From Membranipora membranacea (taxonomy: Eukaryota > Bryozoa > Gymnolaemata > Cheilostomatida > Membraniporidae): DNA of 64,000 bases. Shown in pieces: positions 46,006 to 56,942 of this stretch. Positions within the stretch are counted from its first letter, which is position 1, and every line of letters starts with the position of its first letter. The notes beneath the pieces are model-generated. The model was not told the origin of the DNA and did not search any database. It was given only the letters and a program-made list of their open reading frames with translations. The DNA lies in assembly GCA_914767715.1 (NCBI GenBank), contig OU612066.1, positions 7,445,001 through 7,509,000 of the forward strand, read 5' to 3'. Position numbers and translations under genes: made by a program.

Positions 46006-47095
46006 CTATTTTAATTGATCATTTGAATTTTTAAACCCACATGATCTTGTTCGGCATAATCTAAGGTTGAATTTAATACCAAAGTTTACTGCTTTGCATT
46101 CAGAACTAACCACGTTGCTATGGTCTGTGTGAGTGTACACAATAAAACCTCTAAGATTTCTGTGAAGCTGAACAAACAAACAAACAATGGCCAATTCTAG
46201 AAAATTTCATGAGACACCAGCCGCAAAAAATTGCTGTAGTTGGGGTTGTAATCATGTCAGCAGATCCCTTGTCAAAGCCTCATTTATATGGTTTTGTTTG
46301 TATACATAGTAAGGCAAATTCCAATCTACCAAACAGCAAATTCAAATCATCTCCTTATACGTGTGCATATATATAAATAAATCAATATCGTAAAAATCAC
46401 ACCTTGCTAGTATAGTTGAGTTTAGTTTATTGTTATCAGATCAGATAATACAAATTGATAACTGGTAAAAACGGTACTAAAAATCTGTCATTATTATGCT
46501 CCCGTCGAAAGAACTTCTACACTTATGTTCAATTCCACATACCGCATGCTCCAAACCTGCACAGTGACTGTAAAATAGAGAAAGGAAGATGTGAAATGAG
46601 ATATCTGCATTGCACACTCAGCTGGTGGAATTGAGTTTGATCACGATTATTAATAGATATTTTAAAAAGTTAGGAATAAATTCAAATCATTTAACAGCCT
46701 TACAAATACATTAATGAGGAAGAAAAATTACCAATAGAGCGGTATGCAGTGAGTCTATATATATTTTAAAGAGAAATACCACAAAGTCATTAAATAATGA
46801 AAGTTTGTCGAAGTTGGTCAAGTTTGTAAAAAATGAGATGTCTTCTTTTGAATAATTTAGGCGAGTACTATGCAACGGTCTACCTTAGGTCGTGTAGACT
46901 TCTTAGATATATAATACACTTCTAGCCTTTAGCATAATGATGACTCAACTTCCTAAACCAGTAATATGATCACATGATAATAATTTTATTTAACGGGTTG
47001 ACATACCTATTCTCTGTACAGCCTCTTGTTAGAATTGCTTTGCTCATTGCTGCTAGCATGAGAATTGCAATAAAGCAATTGATTATTTTCATCAT
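46006..47095 (-). CDS. Predicted 91-aa secreted five-cysteine cationic peptide, unit 1
   Basis: Coding exons: 47007-47095 (89 nt), 46543-46567 (25-nt microexon), 46006-46167 (162 nt with stop). Phases 2 and 0 join into one frame of 276 nt. Acceptors are TTTTACAG, TTTTACAG and a TTTGTTTGTTCAG tract; both internal donors are GTATGT. The start is the first of two ATGs directly after the acceptor of a 5'-UTR intron. Residues 1-20 (MMKIINCFIAILMLAAMSKA) form a signal peptide with a likely cut after SKA. The mature part of about 71 residues has cysteines in GCTEN, SHCAG, SECKA, RLCRT and RSCGF and more Arg/Lys than Asp/Glu. The size and charge resemble antimicrobial or hormone-like peptides, but I recognise no family and infer no function. 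The 5' exon is about 47689-47752. Confidence 0.55.
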
Positions 47096-47689
47096 CTGTA
47101 AAATACAGAAACTCCATTGCAACAACTGCTACACTCTAACATCCTTACTTTGTTAGATTACAAGAGATGTGCGTCGTAAAGTTTAAGCAGGACACAACTA
47201 TTCATAAACTACTACTAAAATGCCAAAACTTAATCTTGAGCTTCAAGAAAACTTGAACATAAACTTAAACATAACTTGATTGTTTCTTGTAGTTGTATAT
47301 TCCTGAACCTTTTTTTTGAAGATATTATCTGCACATTTAACAGCAGGCCGCTAGTCAAGAAATGAAAGAATATTTCCCCTACACTTTATAAACTTATTAT
47401 TCTCTATTGTGGATTTGGTTTCAAAACCCCATAAGTGAGTAAATATTCTTCATCACCAAAGACCAAAATCCTACTGAACTTAAATTTGCCGCCCGTTAAT
47501 AAAATAATTATCCCTTCTGAATCCATAAAAATAGCTGTGACCATACAGTGTGACTACTGAAAAATTAAATCAACAAAACCTCATGCAAAACTGAAAAGCG
47601 TTAAGCCGGATTTAAAGAGTTAAAATGCCTCAGAATATGACCCAGATATTTGAAAATTGTACCTAGTTCTCACAGACTTGAAACTTACT

Positions 47690-47997
47690 CACTCTTGTTA
47701 AGTTCGTAATGTTTGTAGTTACTGGCGGTGAGCTGGTCTCCCTGTTGTTTGAATAACAGGACACAAGATATTGTGCTTTTATAGCTTGCTACAAGGAGGT
47801 TCAATATAATTGGAGAAAGGCCATAGGCTGGGCTGAGCTGGCCATTCATGAGTGTCACAAACCCAGCACCATATAAATGAAAATCAAAAATAGCATGTTT
47901 ATTTCATTTTTAACAGCAATAGCAATCACCTGACACTGATCACCAAAAAGAATCGGCTGTCCCTAATTCTTAATCACTCTCAGTGGCAGAAGTGATT
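47690..47997 (-). promoter_or_regulatory. Promoter and 5'-UTR exon of the secreted-peptide gene, unit 1
   Basis: TATAAAA at 47777-47783, reading left. A start site is expected near 47752 in GTCTTGTGTCCTG, then a short non-coding exon ending GA before GTAAGT (exon end 47689). About 190 bp further upstream is a palindrome of the AATCACTTC type (47972-47997). The block is kept in five places and, inverted, in three more. Confidence 0.65.
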
Positions 47998-48020
47998 ATA
48001 TTTGGAATATATTATATTTA

Positions 48021-48410
48021 ATGATTTCGTACGTTTGTTGCTTACTTGCATAATTAATTGCCACTTCTATAAGCAGCCTGTCAAACAGGATATGAAACAG
48101 GATATTACAATATGGCATCAATAAATTTATAAATGAAAGTTATTGCAAAATGTAGAATGATTAGTTTTAATGCAATAAAAAAGATAATGTTGCCAAAATA
48201 CAAATCATAAAATTAATGATTTTGTACGTTTGTTGCTTACTTGCATTATTATTTGCCACTTCTATAAGCAGCCTGTCAAACAGGATATGAAACAGGATAT
48301 TAAAATATGGCATCAATAAATTCATAAATGAAAGTTATAGTAAAATGTAGAATAATTAGTTTTAATGCAACAAAAAAGATAATGTTACCAAAATACAAAT
48401 CATTAAATGT
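48021..48410. repeat. 195-bp repeat, two direct copies, unit 1
   Basis: The block starting ATGATTTCGTACGTTTGTTG at 48021 is repeated at 48216. Counterparts start at 56059/56254 and 63344/63539. A more diverged copy is at 45480-45690. Confidence 0.9.
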
Positions 48411-48925
48411 ATATTTTAAATATAATTATAAGGAGACTTGGTATCGTTTGTCTTTCATTTTTGCGCACTGATGCTAAAAGACGAAAAAGAACTTGTTTTT
48501 TATATTTTGTTCCAAAACGACAAATCAAGATATAAAAAGCGAGTGAATTTTTTTGTTTGGGTATCATTATTGATGAAAAGGAAAAATTGATATTAATCCA
48601 GTTTTCATATTTCAACTTTGAATCACCAGAACGAAAGTTAAGCTTAACTGCTACTGGTTGATTGATATTATCAACCACTTATTTATCGGCAAACCAGTGT
48701 CAGCCTACCAGCCTCAGCCAACCAGCGTCAACCCACCAGCGTCAGCCAACCAGCGTCAACCCACCAGATAGTCAGTAGCAGTGCAGAGGCAAACCAGCGG
48801 CAGCCCACAATCTGGAGGCAGCACATATACGGCAGCCTGGACATTATAGACCTCAAGCTGAGCCCACAGTCAGCAGCACACAATCGGCAGCAAACCAATC
48901 ATTGGCAGCACACTGTGCACACAAC

Positions 48926-49019
48926 CGGCAGCACACCAGCGGTAGCACACCAGCGGTAGCACACCAGCGGTAGCACACCAGCGGTAGCACACCAGCGGTA
49001 GCACACCAGCGGGAGCACA
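48926..49019. repeat. 14-bp minisatellite in unit 2 (about 6 copies)
   Basis: Same repeat as at 40461, contracted; ends in an AGCGGGAGCACAC variant. Confidence 0.97.
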
Positions 49020-52000
49020 CATACACACTACACATACATCTGCCGAAGCGCAGGTCTAGCACAGGCCACCACCTCAGTAGGCTCAAATACATACCACTAG
49101 ATTACACCAACTACCATGTAACAAAAAACGGCGGTCTAGAAATGTTTTTTTTTTGTCATTTTTGTTGCAATTTGTTTTTGCCAATCTCTTTTTACTGAAA
49201 CATGTTTTATTTATATTAAATTGTAACGCTTGCTTCATATAATCCGTATCCCCTGTTATTAATTTCAGCAGCAAAATAATTGAATCAATCAATCAAAAAA
49301 ACCCAACAGAGGTATCATGCTGTGCGTACAATCGACAGCACAACAGCGACAGCTCATGAACTGCAGCCAACAAGCGGCAGCCCACATACACCAGCCCACC
49401 CACCATCGGCTGATAGCTAAGCACACAATTGGCAGCACACAAGCAGCAGCGAACCCCCATTGGAAGCACACTGTGCACACCTGCAGCGGCACACCCGAGG
49501 CAGCAAGCTTAACGTACAATTAGAATCAAACAAGCGACAGCCAACAGGCAGAAGCCAACAGGCAGAAGCCAACAGGCGGCAGCCTGACAACAGCAGCAAC
49601 ATTAACTAGCAAGCACCTGCACCGACTTCTCACTCCAGCACTGTAACATACATTGTGTGGTACAATACAGACAAGCCCCACAGAAATATGAAAAAAAGGA
49701 ATCATATCAATTTCTGTTTTCATCAATAAGACAATCTTAAAACAAAAATTGACTCGATTTTAAAAAAACCAGAATATTGATATGAATCCTATTTTCATAT
49801 TTCAACTTTGAATCACAAAAACAAAAATTGTAAAATGAATTGATTTTTGTCTTTCATTGTTGATGCTGCAAAACAAAAACGAAAATCCGATTCCATATTT
49901 TGTTTTTCATTTTTTGTGTTGAAAGACAAATAAACAAAAATCAAACATTGCAAATGTAGGCTAAATTGTAAGTTTCCTCATGGGGATATACTGGGGTTTG
50001 CATTCATTGCCTCTACCAGATGCTGCTGCCAAAACTGGGTCGTCTGCCTGAGTCTGGTATGCTGAGATAATTTTGTCCAGTCAAGTCAGCTGCTATAAGG
50101 GGCTACTGCGTGGCTTGTTTGCATTGAGGGCCACACAATGAATGTTACAGTGCTTGGGATGAAAGGTATTCGGTGCAGGTGCTTGGTAGTGAATGTTGCT
50201 GATGCTGTGGGGCTGCTGCCTGGTGGCTGCCGCTTGTTTGATGCCGATTGTAAGTCAAGCTTGCACCCTCTGGTGGGTGTGCTGCCACTGGTGTGTTACC
50301 GATGGTGTGCACAGTGTGCAGCCGATAACATGCAGTGTGTTTATTTTAGTTAAGTTTATTTTTTCATCCAATATCATGGTATTGATAAAATTGAATGCTT
50401 ACAATGTTGGGATAAAAATGAGTCATAAAAAAAGGTAAAACGGATTTGGCATGTTTTTGGGACCTGCATAGTTTAGGTCTAAAAATAGTTTTGCAGCGAG
50501 AAGATGTTCTACATTCATTTCTGATAATATGATTAAAAAGAGGGTGTGTTTGATCAGCAGCTATTCTTACAAAATGTCTCTTGCTCTGTTCAAAAATAAA
50601 ATCATAATGAGGATAAATTTAAAAACACCAGCCTTTCTTCATAACATAGGCTTGGTAAATGATGATGTGCTGTCGCTGATGAGCTGTCGATTTTATGATC
50701 AGCATATTTCCTCTGGAGGGTGTGCTGCCGTACACCAATGAGCGGTAGCACACCAACCATCAGCAGCACACTAAGCACACCATCTGTATCACAAAAGAGG
50801 CAGCAAGCTTAAAGGGCATCCAAGGTTTTGCATCGTGATACATCGCCTTTTCAGTTTCTCAGGAACTACTTGTCCCATCTCAAAAAATCCTTCACTGACA
50901 TGTTGCCAGTAGTCCGACTTATGTTTAATATCACAAAAAATTTTAAACTGCATGTTTCTAACTTGATTGATTGTACATTAACTAAAATACATTGAATACA
51001 TATAGGCAGCAACGGGCAAAATGATGCAGTAAATTACGTTATGCAAAACCGTGATGAAAATCTATGCAGTATTACATGCAAAGCACATTTTGTACAACAA
51101 TGGATCCACTTTTTTGGGTGATTGTTGAGCATTGAAAGAGAAATGTTTATGCTCATAACTACTCAACTATTGAATTTAACATGTTCTTTAACCTATTTTT
51201 AGCTTTTTGGCTGGAGAGGAGTGCATGTTTAGCCAATAAAATCCAAATATCTCAAGATGTAAAGCCAAAATCAACAATCGCTTCTCACAAAACCTAGACA
51301 ATCTCTCGTTGTTCATCATGCTGACAATAAATTTGACTGACATCTTTCTGAATTTCTGATTTTTGGCTGGAAAATTTCGACTTCAATTTGATAAAATTGG
51401 GCTATTATCCGTTACAGTTGTGATAACCAGGATCTGTAAGCTGGTAAGATTATTGATGGAAGTGACAGTACAAGACCGAAATGGTAAAACAAATTGGAAA
51501 TATTGATTCCGGTATTATTGGGGTTGCATGCAATGAGGGGTCAGAAATGGTCCTATTACTATTGCAAAAATCAGTTTCGAGTCTCGAAGACAGGAGGCCT
51601 AAAATCATAAAGTTTCAATAAAATGTCACTCTTCCACTAAGTGCCATGCCTCCTCCATATAGTGAAAACAAAAACTAATCAAATACCTCAAAAACAAGGC
51701 GCAGAGGGCTCAATTTAAAAAGGGCATTTTTTGCCCCAAAATGAACTTCCAGAGGTCACTGCGACTCGACGTCAAATATTTGGGAGGTTTCAACTGTGGG
51801 TGGGTGGGTGTGCTGCCTTATTTGTTTGATACCTGAGATTGGTGCAAGGATTAATGCCTGTATACAATGCCTTCCTCAAACAAATTGAGGCCCTTTTGGT
51901 CATTCGACCAATATCACTTGAGCTTACATTTCCTTTTTGTTGTTTTTTCCTTTTTAGCACCAAAGCTAAAAAAAAAGAAGTTTGGTTTAGATTTTCGCTT

Positions 52001-53660
52001 TTTGTTTTGCAATATCAACAATGAAAATCAGAATGGGCTCGCTATTTTCATAATGAACTCGAAATAGTATTTTCCAGTGTGCAATCATTTCTGCCGCTGG
52101 AAATGATTAAGGAATACTATTAATATTTTGAGTGACAGTAGAATTTCTTTGGTGATCAGTGTCAGATGATTACTGTCACAGCGGTTACAAAATGGCATCC
52201 GTCAATTAAAAGCACTTGATGTGATTCATAAAGTTGTAGTCCCGTTTGTTTGATATTATTTCCCCTTACTTTGAATAATTTGTATGTAATATTTCACTCC
52301 TAAAAATTTATACTACTCACTGCGACTTCCAGACATATCCACCCCTCAAATATAGCATCATTCTGTCGCTGATTTTGAGAATAATAATGATGACCACGCA
52401 ATAGTAGAAGCTTATATATTCACTCTGTTTACCATGTATTCTAAAAACAAAGACTTAATGTCTTGATGATGTGATGTTCAGGTATAAACAATCGGACTAC
52501 AAACTGATTATCTGAAAAAAAACTTCTAGCAAGCTTGGATACTTGATTTCAAAACTCCTTTCAATTTCAGAATTCACGGTTTAAGGGTACAGGTAGACAG
52601 AGATGATGAAAAATCTCTTCATGAAATCGATCACTAGGCATTGCCGATAAATTTACAAAATATTCCCATCGCTATAAATATTCTGTCGTTTTGCTCTCAC
52701 AAAATCTACAGACAAGAGAAAAATATGCTATATACATATACAATGAGTATGATAAAACAGGTGTGATGTATTATCACACATGAATAAGTTTGGAGAGTTA
52801 TACACCCAAAGGGTGCTAGAGGCTGGAACAATCAACCTTGAAAGCTCCCTCAGTGGTGTGAAGTATTATCATGCATGAATGTGTTTAGAGTGAGTTCTCT
52901 CTGTAAAACGTGACATATAGATTACTGTAATTGGTAGAATCAGCATACCTCTTTGACCTGTGAGGCAATTTTTTCTTTGACTTAAAAAGAGGAAACTGAT
53001 ATTGACAAGTTATTTAGACTCAGACAAGTTTTTCAAGTGACAAACAAGGAATTGTCTATTAGAGCTATCCTCCCAAATATCAATGCGATTCATCTTTAAC
53101 TTTTTCATTTAAACTTTAGTGCCATAACCTTCATTGGATGAAAGTGTTTCTCGTAATCAGCTTGCGATAAAATAGAGAAAAAGAACCCAGTTTCAAACGA
53201 GATGAGGAAAAGGTACTCACACACTTATGTTTGAACCATTTATGCTTGATGCTTGAACGTTAAGAGGGAAGTTCAATTTTATATACACAAAATATTATTG
53301 CAGTGAGAGACGAAAAACTGGTGAGAGATGTGCCAACCCTAACTTATTCTGAACCTGGTTGGGAGTAAATTACCTTTTCAAACACAATGGTTGCCATTAA
53401 ATTTCTCATCATTCTACTCCATGCCAATACCGATCAATAATCGCTGCAATTGTTTGACACAAGTACTATTGAAGTTGACCACTTAGCTCCTCCATGCAAA
53501 AATATAATAATATTGCAAAAAAGAAGACTTTGTTATTGCTTGAGGTATATTTAATTGACAATTCTATAAGCAGCCTGTCAAAAAGGATAATAAACAGGAT
53601 ATGGAAATATTGCATCAATAAAGTTATAGATGAAGGTAATAGCAAAGTGTTGAATAAAGG

Positions 53661-53949
53661 AAGTTGGAAGTGATTAAAAATAGTGACAGCCGATTCTTTT
53701 TGGTGATCAGTGTCGGATGATTGCTATTTCTTTTCTGAAGGAAATAAACATGCTATTTTTAATTTTCAATTATGGTGCTGGGTGTAGGACATTCATGAAT
53801 CGCCAGCTCAGCCCAGCTTATGGCCTTTCTTCAATTATATTACACCTCATTGAAGCATGCTATAAAAGGACAATGTCTTGTGTCCTGTTATTCAAACAAC
53901 AGGGAGACCAGCCCGCCGCCAGTAACTACATCATTACGAAAAACATTAT
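53661..53949 (+). promoter_or_regulatory. Inverted promoter arm facing the gene, unit 2
   Basis: As at 45701-46000 with TATAAAA at 53861-53867, but a deletion joins AATAAAGGAAG to TTGGAAGTGATT, so the first half of the palindrome is missing. Confidence 0.65.
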
Positions 53950-53954
53950 ATAAT

Positions 53955-55044
53955 CTATTTTAATTGATCATTTGAATTTTTAAACCCACATGATCTTGTT
54001 CGGCATAATCTAAGGTTGAATTTAATACCAAAGTTTACTGCTTTGCATTCAGAACTAACCACGTTGCTATGGTCTGTGTGAGTGTACACAATAAAACCTC
54101 TAAGATTTCTGTGAAGCTGAACAAACAAACAAACAATGGCCAATTCTAGAAAATTTCATGAGACACCAGCCGCAAAAAATTGCTGTAGTTGGGGTTGTAA
54201 TCATGTCAGCAGATCCCTTGTCAAAGCCTCATTTATATGGTTTTGTTTGTATACATAGTAAGGCAAATTCCAATCTACCAAACAGCAAATTCAAATCATC
54301 TCCTTATACGTGTGCATATATATAAATAAATCAATATCGTAAAAATCACACCTTGCTAGTATAGTTGAGTTTAGTTTATTGTTATCAGATCAGATAATAC
54401 AAATTGATAACTGGTAAAAACGGTACTAAAAATCTGTCATTATTATGCTCCCGTCGAAAGAACTTCTACACTTATGTTCAATTCCACATACCGCATGCTC
54501 CAAACCTGCACAGTGACTGTAAAATAGAGAAAGGAAGATGTGAAATGAGATATCTGCATTGCACACTCAGCTGGTGGAATTGAGTTTGATCACGATTATA
54601 AATAGATATTTTAAAAAGTTAGGAATAAATTCAAATCATTTAACAGCCTTACAAATACATTAATGAGGAAGAAAAATTACCAATAGAGCGGTATGCAGTG
54701 AGTCTATATATATTTTAAAGAGAAATACCACAAAGTCATTAAATAATGAAAGTTTGTCGAAGTTGGTCAAGTTTGTAAAAAATGAGATGTCTTCTTTTGA
54801 ATAATTTAGGCGAGTACTATGCAACGGTCTACCTTAGGTCGTGTAGACTTCTTAGATATATAATACACTTCTTGCCTTTAGCATAATGATGACTCAACTT
54901 CCTAAACCAGTAATATGATCACATGATAATAATTTTATTTAACGGGTTGACATACCTATTCTCTGTACAGCCTCTTGTTAGAATTGCTTTGCTCATTGCT
55001 GCTAGCATGAGAATTGCAATAAAGCAATTGATTATTTTCATCAT
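53955..55044 (-). CDS. Predicted 91-aa secreted five-cysteine cationic peptide, unit 2
   Basis: Exons 54956-55044, 54492-54516 and 53955-54116, with the same splice sites and the same predicted protein as unit 1. The 5'-UTR intron is 85 bp longer (55065-55150 retained). The 5'-UTR exon is about 55727-55790. Confidence 0.55.
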
Positions 55045-55727
55045 CTGTAAAATACAGAAACTCCATTTCTACTAGTAGCTTTTGAAATAATATCACGGGA
55101 AGACCAGGAGATATTTGGAACATATAAGAGTTTCAGTAAAGCATTGAAACTACATTGCAACAACTGCTACACTCTAACATCCTTACTTTGTTAGATTTCA
55201 AGAGATGTGCGTCGTAAAGTTTAAGCAGGACACAACTATTCATAAACTACTACTAAAATGCCAAAACTTAATCTTGAGCTTCAAGAAAACTTGAACATAA
55301 ACTTAAACATAACTTGATTGTTTCTTGTAGTTGTATATTCCTGAACCTTTTTTTTGAAGATATTATCTGCACATTTTACAGCAGGCCGCTAGTCAAGAAA
55401 TGAAAGAATATTTCCCCTACACTTTATAAACTTATTATTCTCTATTGTGGATTTGGTTTCAAAACCCCATAAGTGAGTAAATATTCTTCATCACCAAAGA
55501 CCAAAATCCTACTGAACTTAAATTTGCCGCCCGTTAATAAAATAATTATCCCTTCTGAATCCATAAAAATAGCTGTGACCATACAGTGTGACTACTGAAA
55601 AATTAAATCAACAAAACCTCATGCATAACTAAAAAGCGTTAAGCCGGATTTAAAGAGTTAAAATGCTTCAGAATATGACCCAGATATTTGAAAATTGTAC
55701 CTAGTTCTCACAGACTTGAAACTTACT

Positions 55728-56035
55728 CACTCTTGTTAAGTTCGTAATGTTTGTAGTTACTGGCGGTGAGCTGGTCTCCCTGTTGTTTGAATAACAGGAC
55801 ACAAGATATTGTGCTTTTATAGCTTGCTACAAAGAGGTTCAATATAATTGGAGAAAGGCCATAGGCTGGGCTGAGCTGGCCATGCATGAGTGTCACAAAC
55901 CCAGCACCATATAAATGAAAATCAAAAATAGCATGTTTATTTCATTTTTAACAGCAATAGCAATCACCTGACACTGATCACCAAAAAGAATCGGCTGTCC
56001 CTAATTCTTAATCACTCTCAGTGGCAGAAGTGATT
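55728..56035 (-). promoter_or_regulatory. Promoter and 5'-UTR exon, unit 2
   Basis: TATAAAA at 55815-55821 (minus), UTR donor GTAAGT at 55721-55726, and the upstream palindrome present near 56010-56035. A few substitutions relative to unit 1. Confidence 0.65.
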
Positions 56036-56822
56036 ATATTTGGAATATATTATATTTAATGATTTTGTACGTTTGTTGCTTACTTGCATAATTAATTGCC
56101 ACTTCTATAAGCAGCCTGTCAAACAGGATATGAAACAGGATATTAAAATATGGCATCAATAAATTTATAAATGAAAGTTATTGCAAAATGTAGAATAATT
56201 AGTTTTAATGCAATAAAAAAGATAATGTTGCCAAAATACAAATCATAAAATTAATGATTTTGTACGTTTGTTGCTTACTTGCATAATTAATTGCCACTTC
56301 TATAAGCAGCCTGTCAAACAGGATATGAAACAGGATATTAAAATATGGCATCAATAAATTCATAAATGAAAGTTATAGTAAAGTGTAGAATAATTAGTTT
56401 TAATGCAACAAAAAAGATAATGTTACCAAAATACAAATCATAAAATGTATATTTTAAATATAATTATAAGGAGACTTGGTATCGTTTGTCTTTCATTTTT
56501 GCGCACTGATGCTAAAAGACGAAAAAGAAGTTGTTTTTTATATTTTGTTCCAAAACGACAAATCGAGATATAAAAAGCGAGTGAATTTTTTTTTTTTGAG
56601 TATCATTATTGATGAAAAGGAAAAATTGACAACCAGCGTCAGCCAACCAGCGTCAACCCACCAGATAGTCAGTAGCAGTGCAGAGGCAAACCAGCGGCAG
56701 CCCACAATCTGGAGGCAGCACATATACGGCAGCCTGGACATTATAGACCTCAAGCTGAGCCCACAGTCAGCAGCACACAATCGGCAGCAAACCAATCATT
56801 GGCAGCACACTGTGCACACAAC

Positions 56823-56942
56823 CGGCAGCACACCAGCGGTAGCACACCAGCGGTAGCACACCAGCGGTAGCACACCAGCGGTAGCACACCAGCGGTAGCA
56901 CACCAGCGGTAGCACACCAGCGGTAGCACACCAGCGGGAGCA
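56823..56942. repeat. 14-bp minisatellite in unit 3 (about 8 copies)
   Basis: Same repeat, intermediate length, with the same terminal AGCGGGAGCA variant as unit 2, linking units 2 and 3. Confidence 0.97.

Larger units (their letters stand above)
40109..48629. repeat. Tandem array unit 1 (8,521 bp)
   Basis: Begins AACGAAAGTTAAGCTTAACT, which recurs at 48630 and 63953. Order inside: CAGC-rich block with 14-bp minisatellite; AT-rich block; dispersed repeat R2 (42990-43445); first palindrome (43761); SINE fragment (44764-44830); secreted-peptide gene between inverted promoter arms (45701-47997); 195-bp double repeat (48021-48410). It is the longest unit and retains 43880-44220, absent from unit 2. 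A 55-bp direct repeat (40296-40350, 40352-40406) is unique to it. Confidence 0.95.
48630..56632. repeat. Tandem array unit 2 (about 8.0 kb)
   Basis: Nearly identical to unit 1. Differences are fewer 14-bp repeats, a loss of about 340 bp near 52250 between short TTTGATAT words, a loss of about 70 bp removing the left palindrome (53657), and 85 bp in the 5'-UTR intron of the gene (55065-55150) that units 1 and 3 lack. Confidence 0.95.

Noticed and set aside
46200-46233. Alternative last exon for the secreted-peptide gene giving a short tail and an early stop
   Set aside because: An acceptor exists at 46234, but the downstream acceptor at 46168 has a much better pyrimidine tract and opens 53 codons in the right phase with three more cysteines.
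46974-47156. 60-codon hydrophobic plus-strand frame (also 62297)
   Set aside because: Antisense shadow of the signal-peptide exon. The minus strand has the splice sites, and unit 2 does not keep the same frame.
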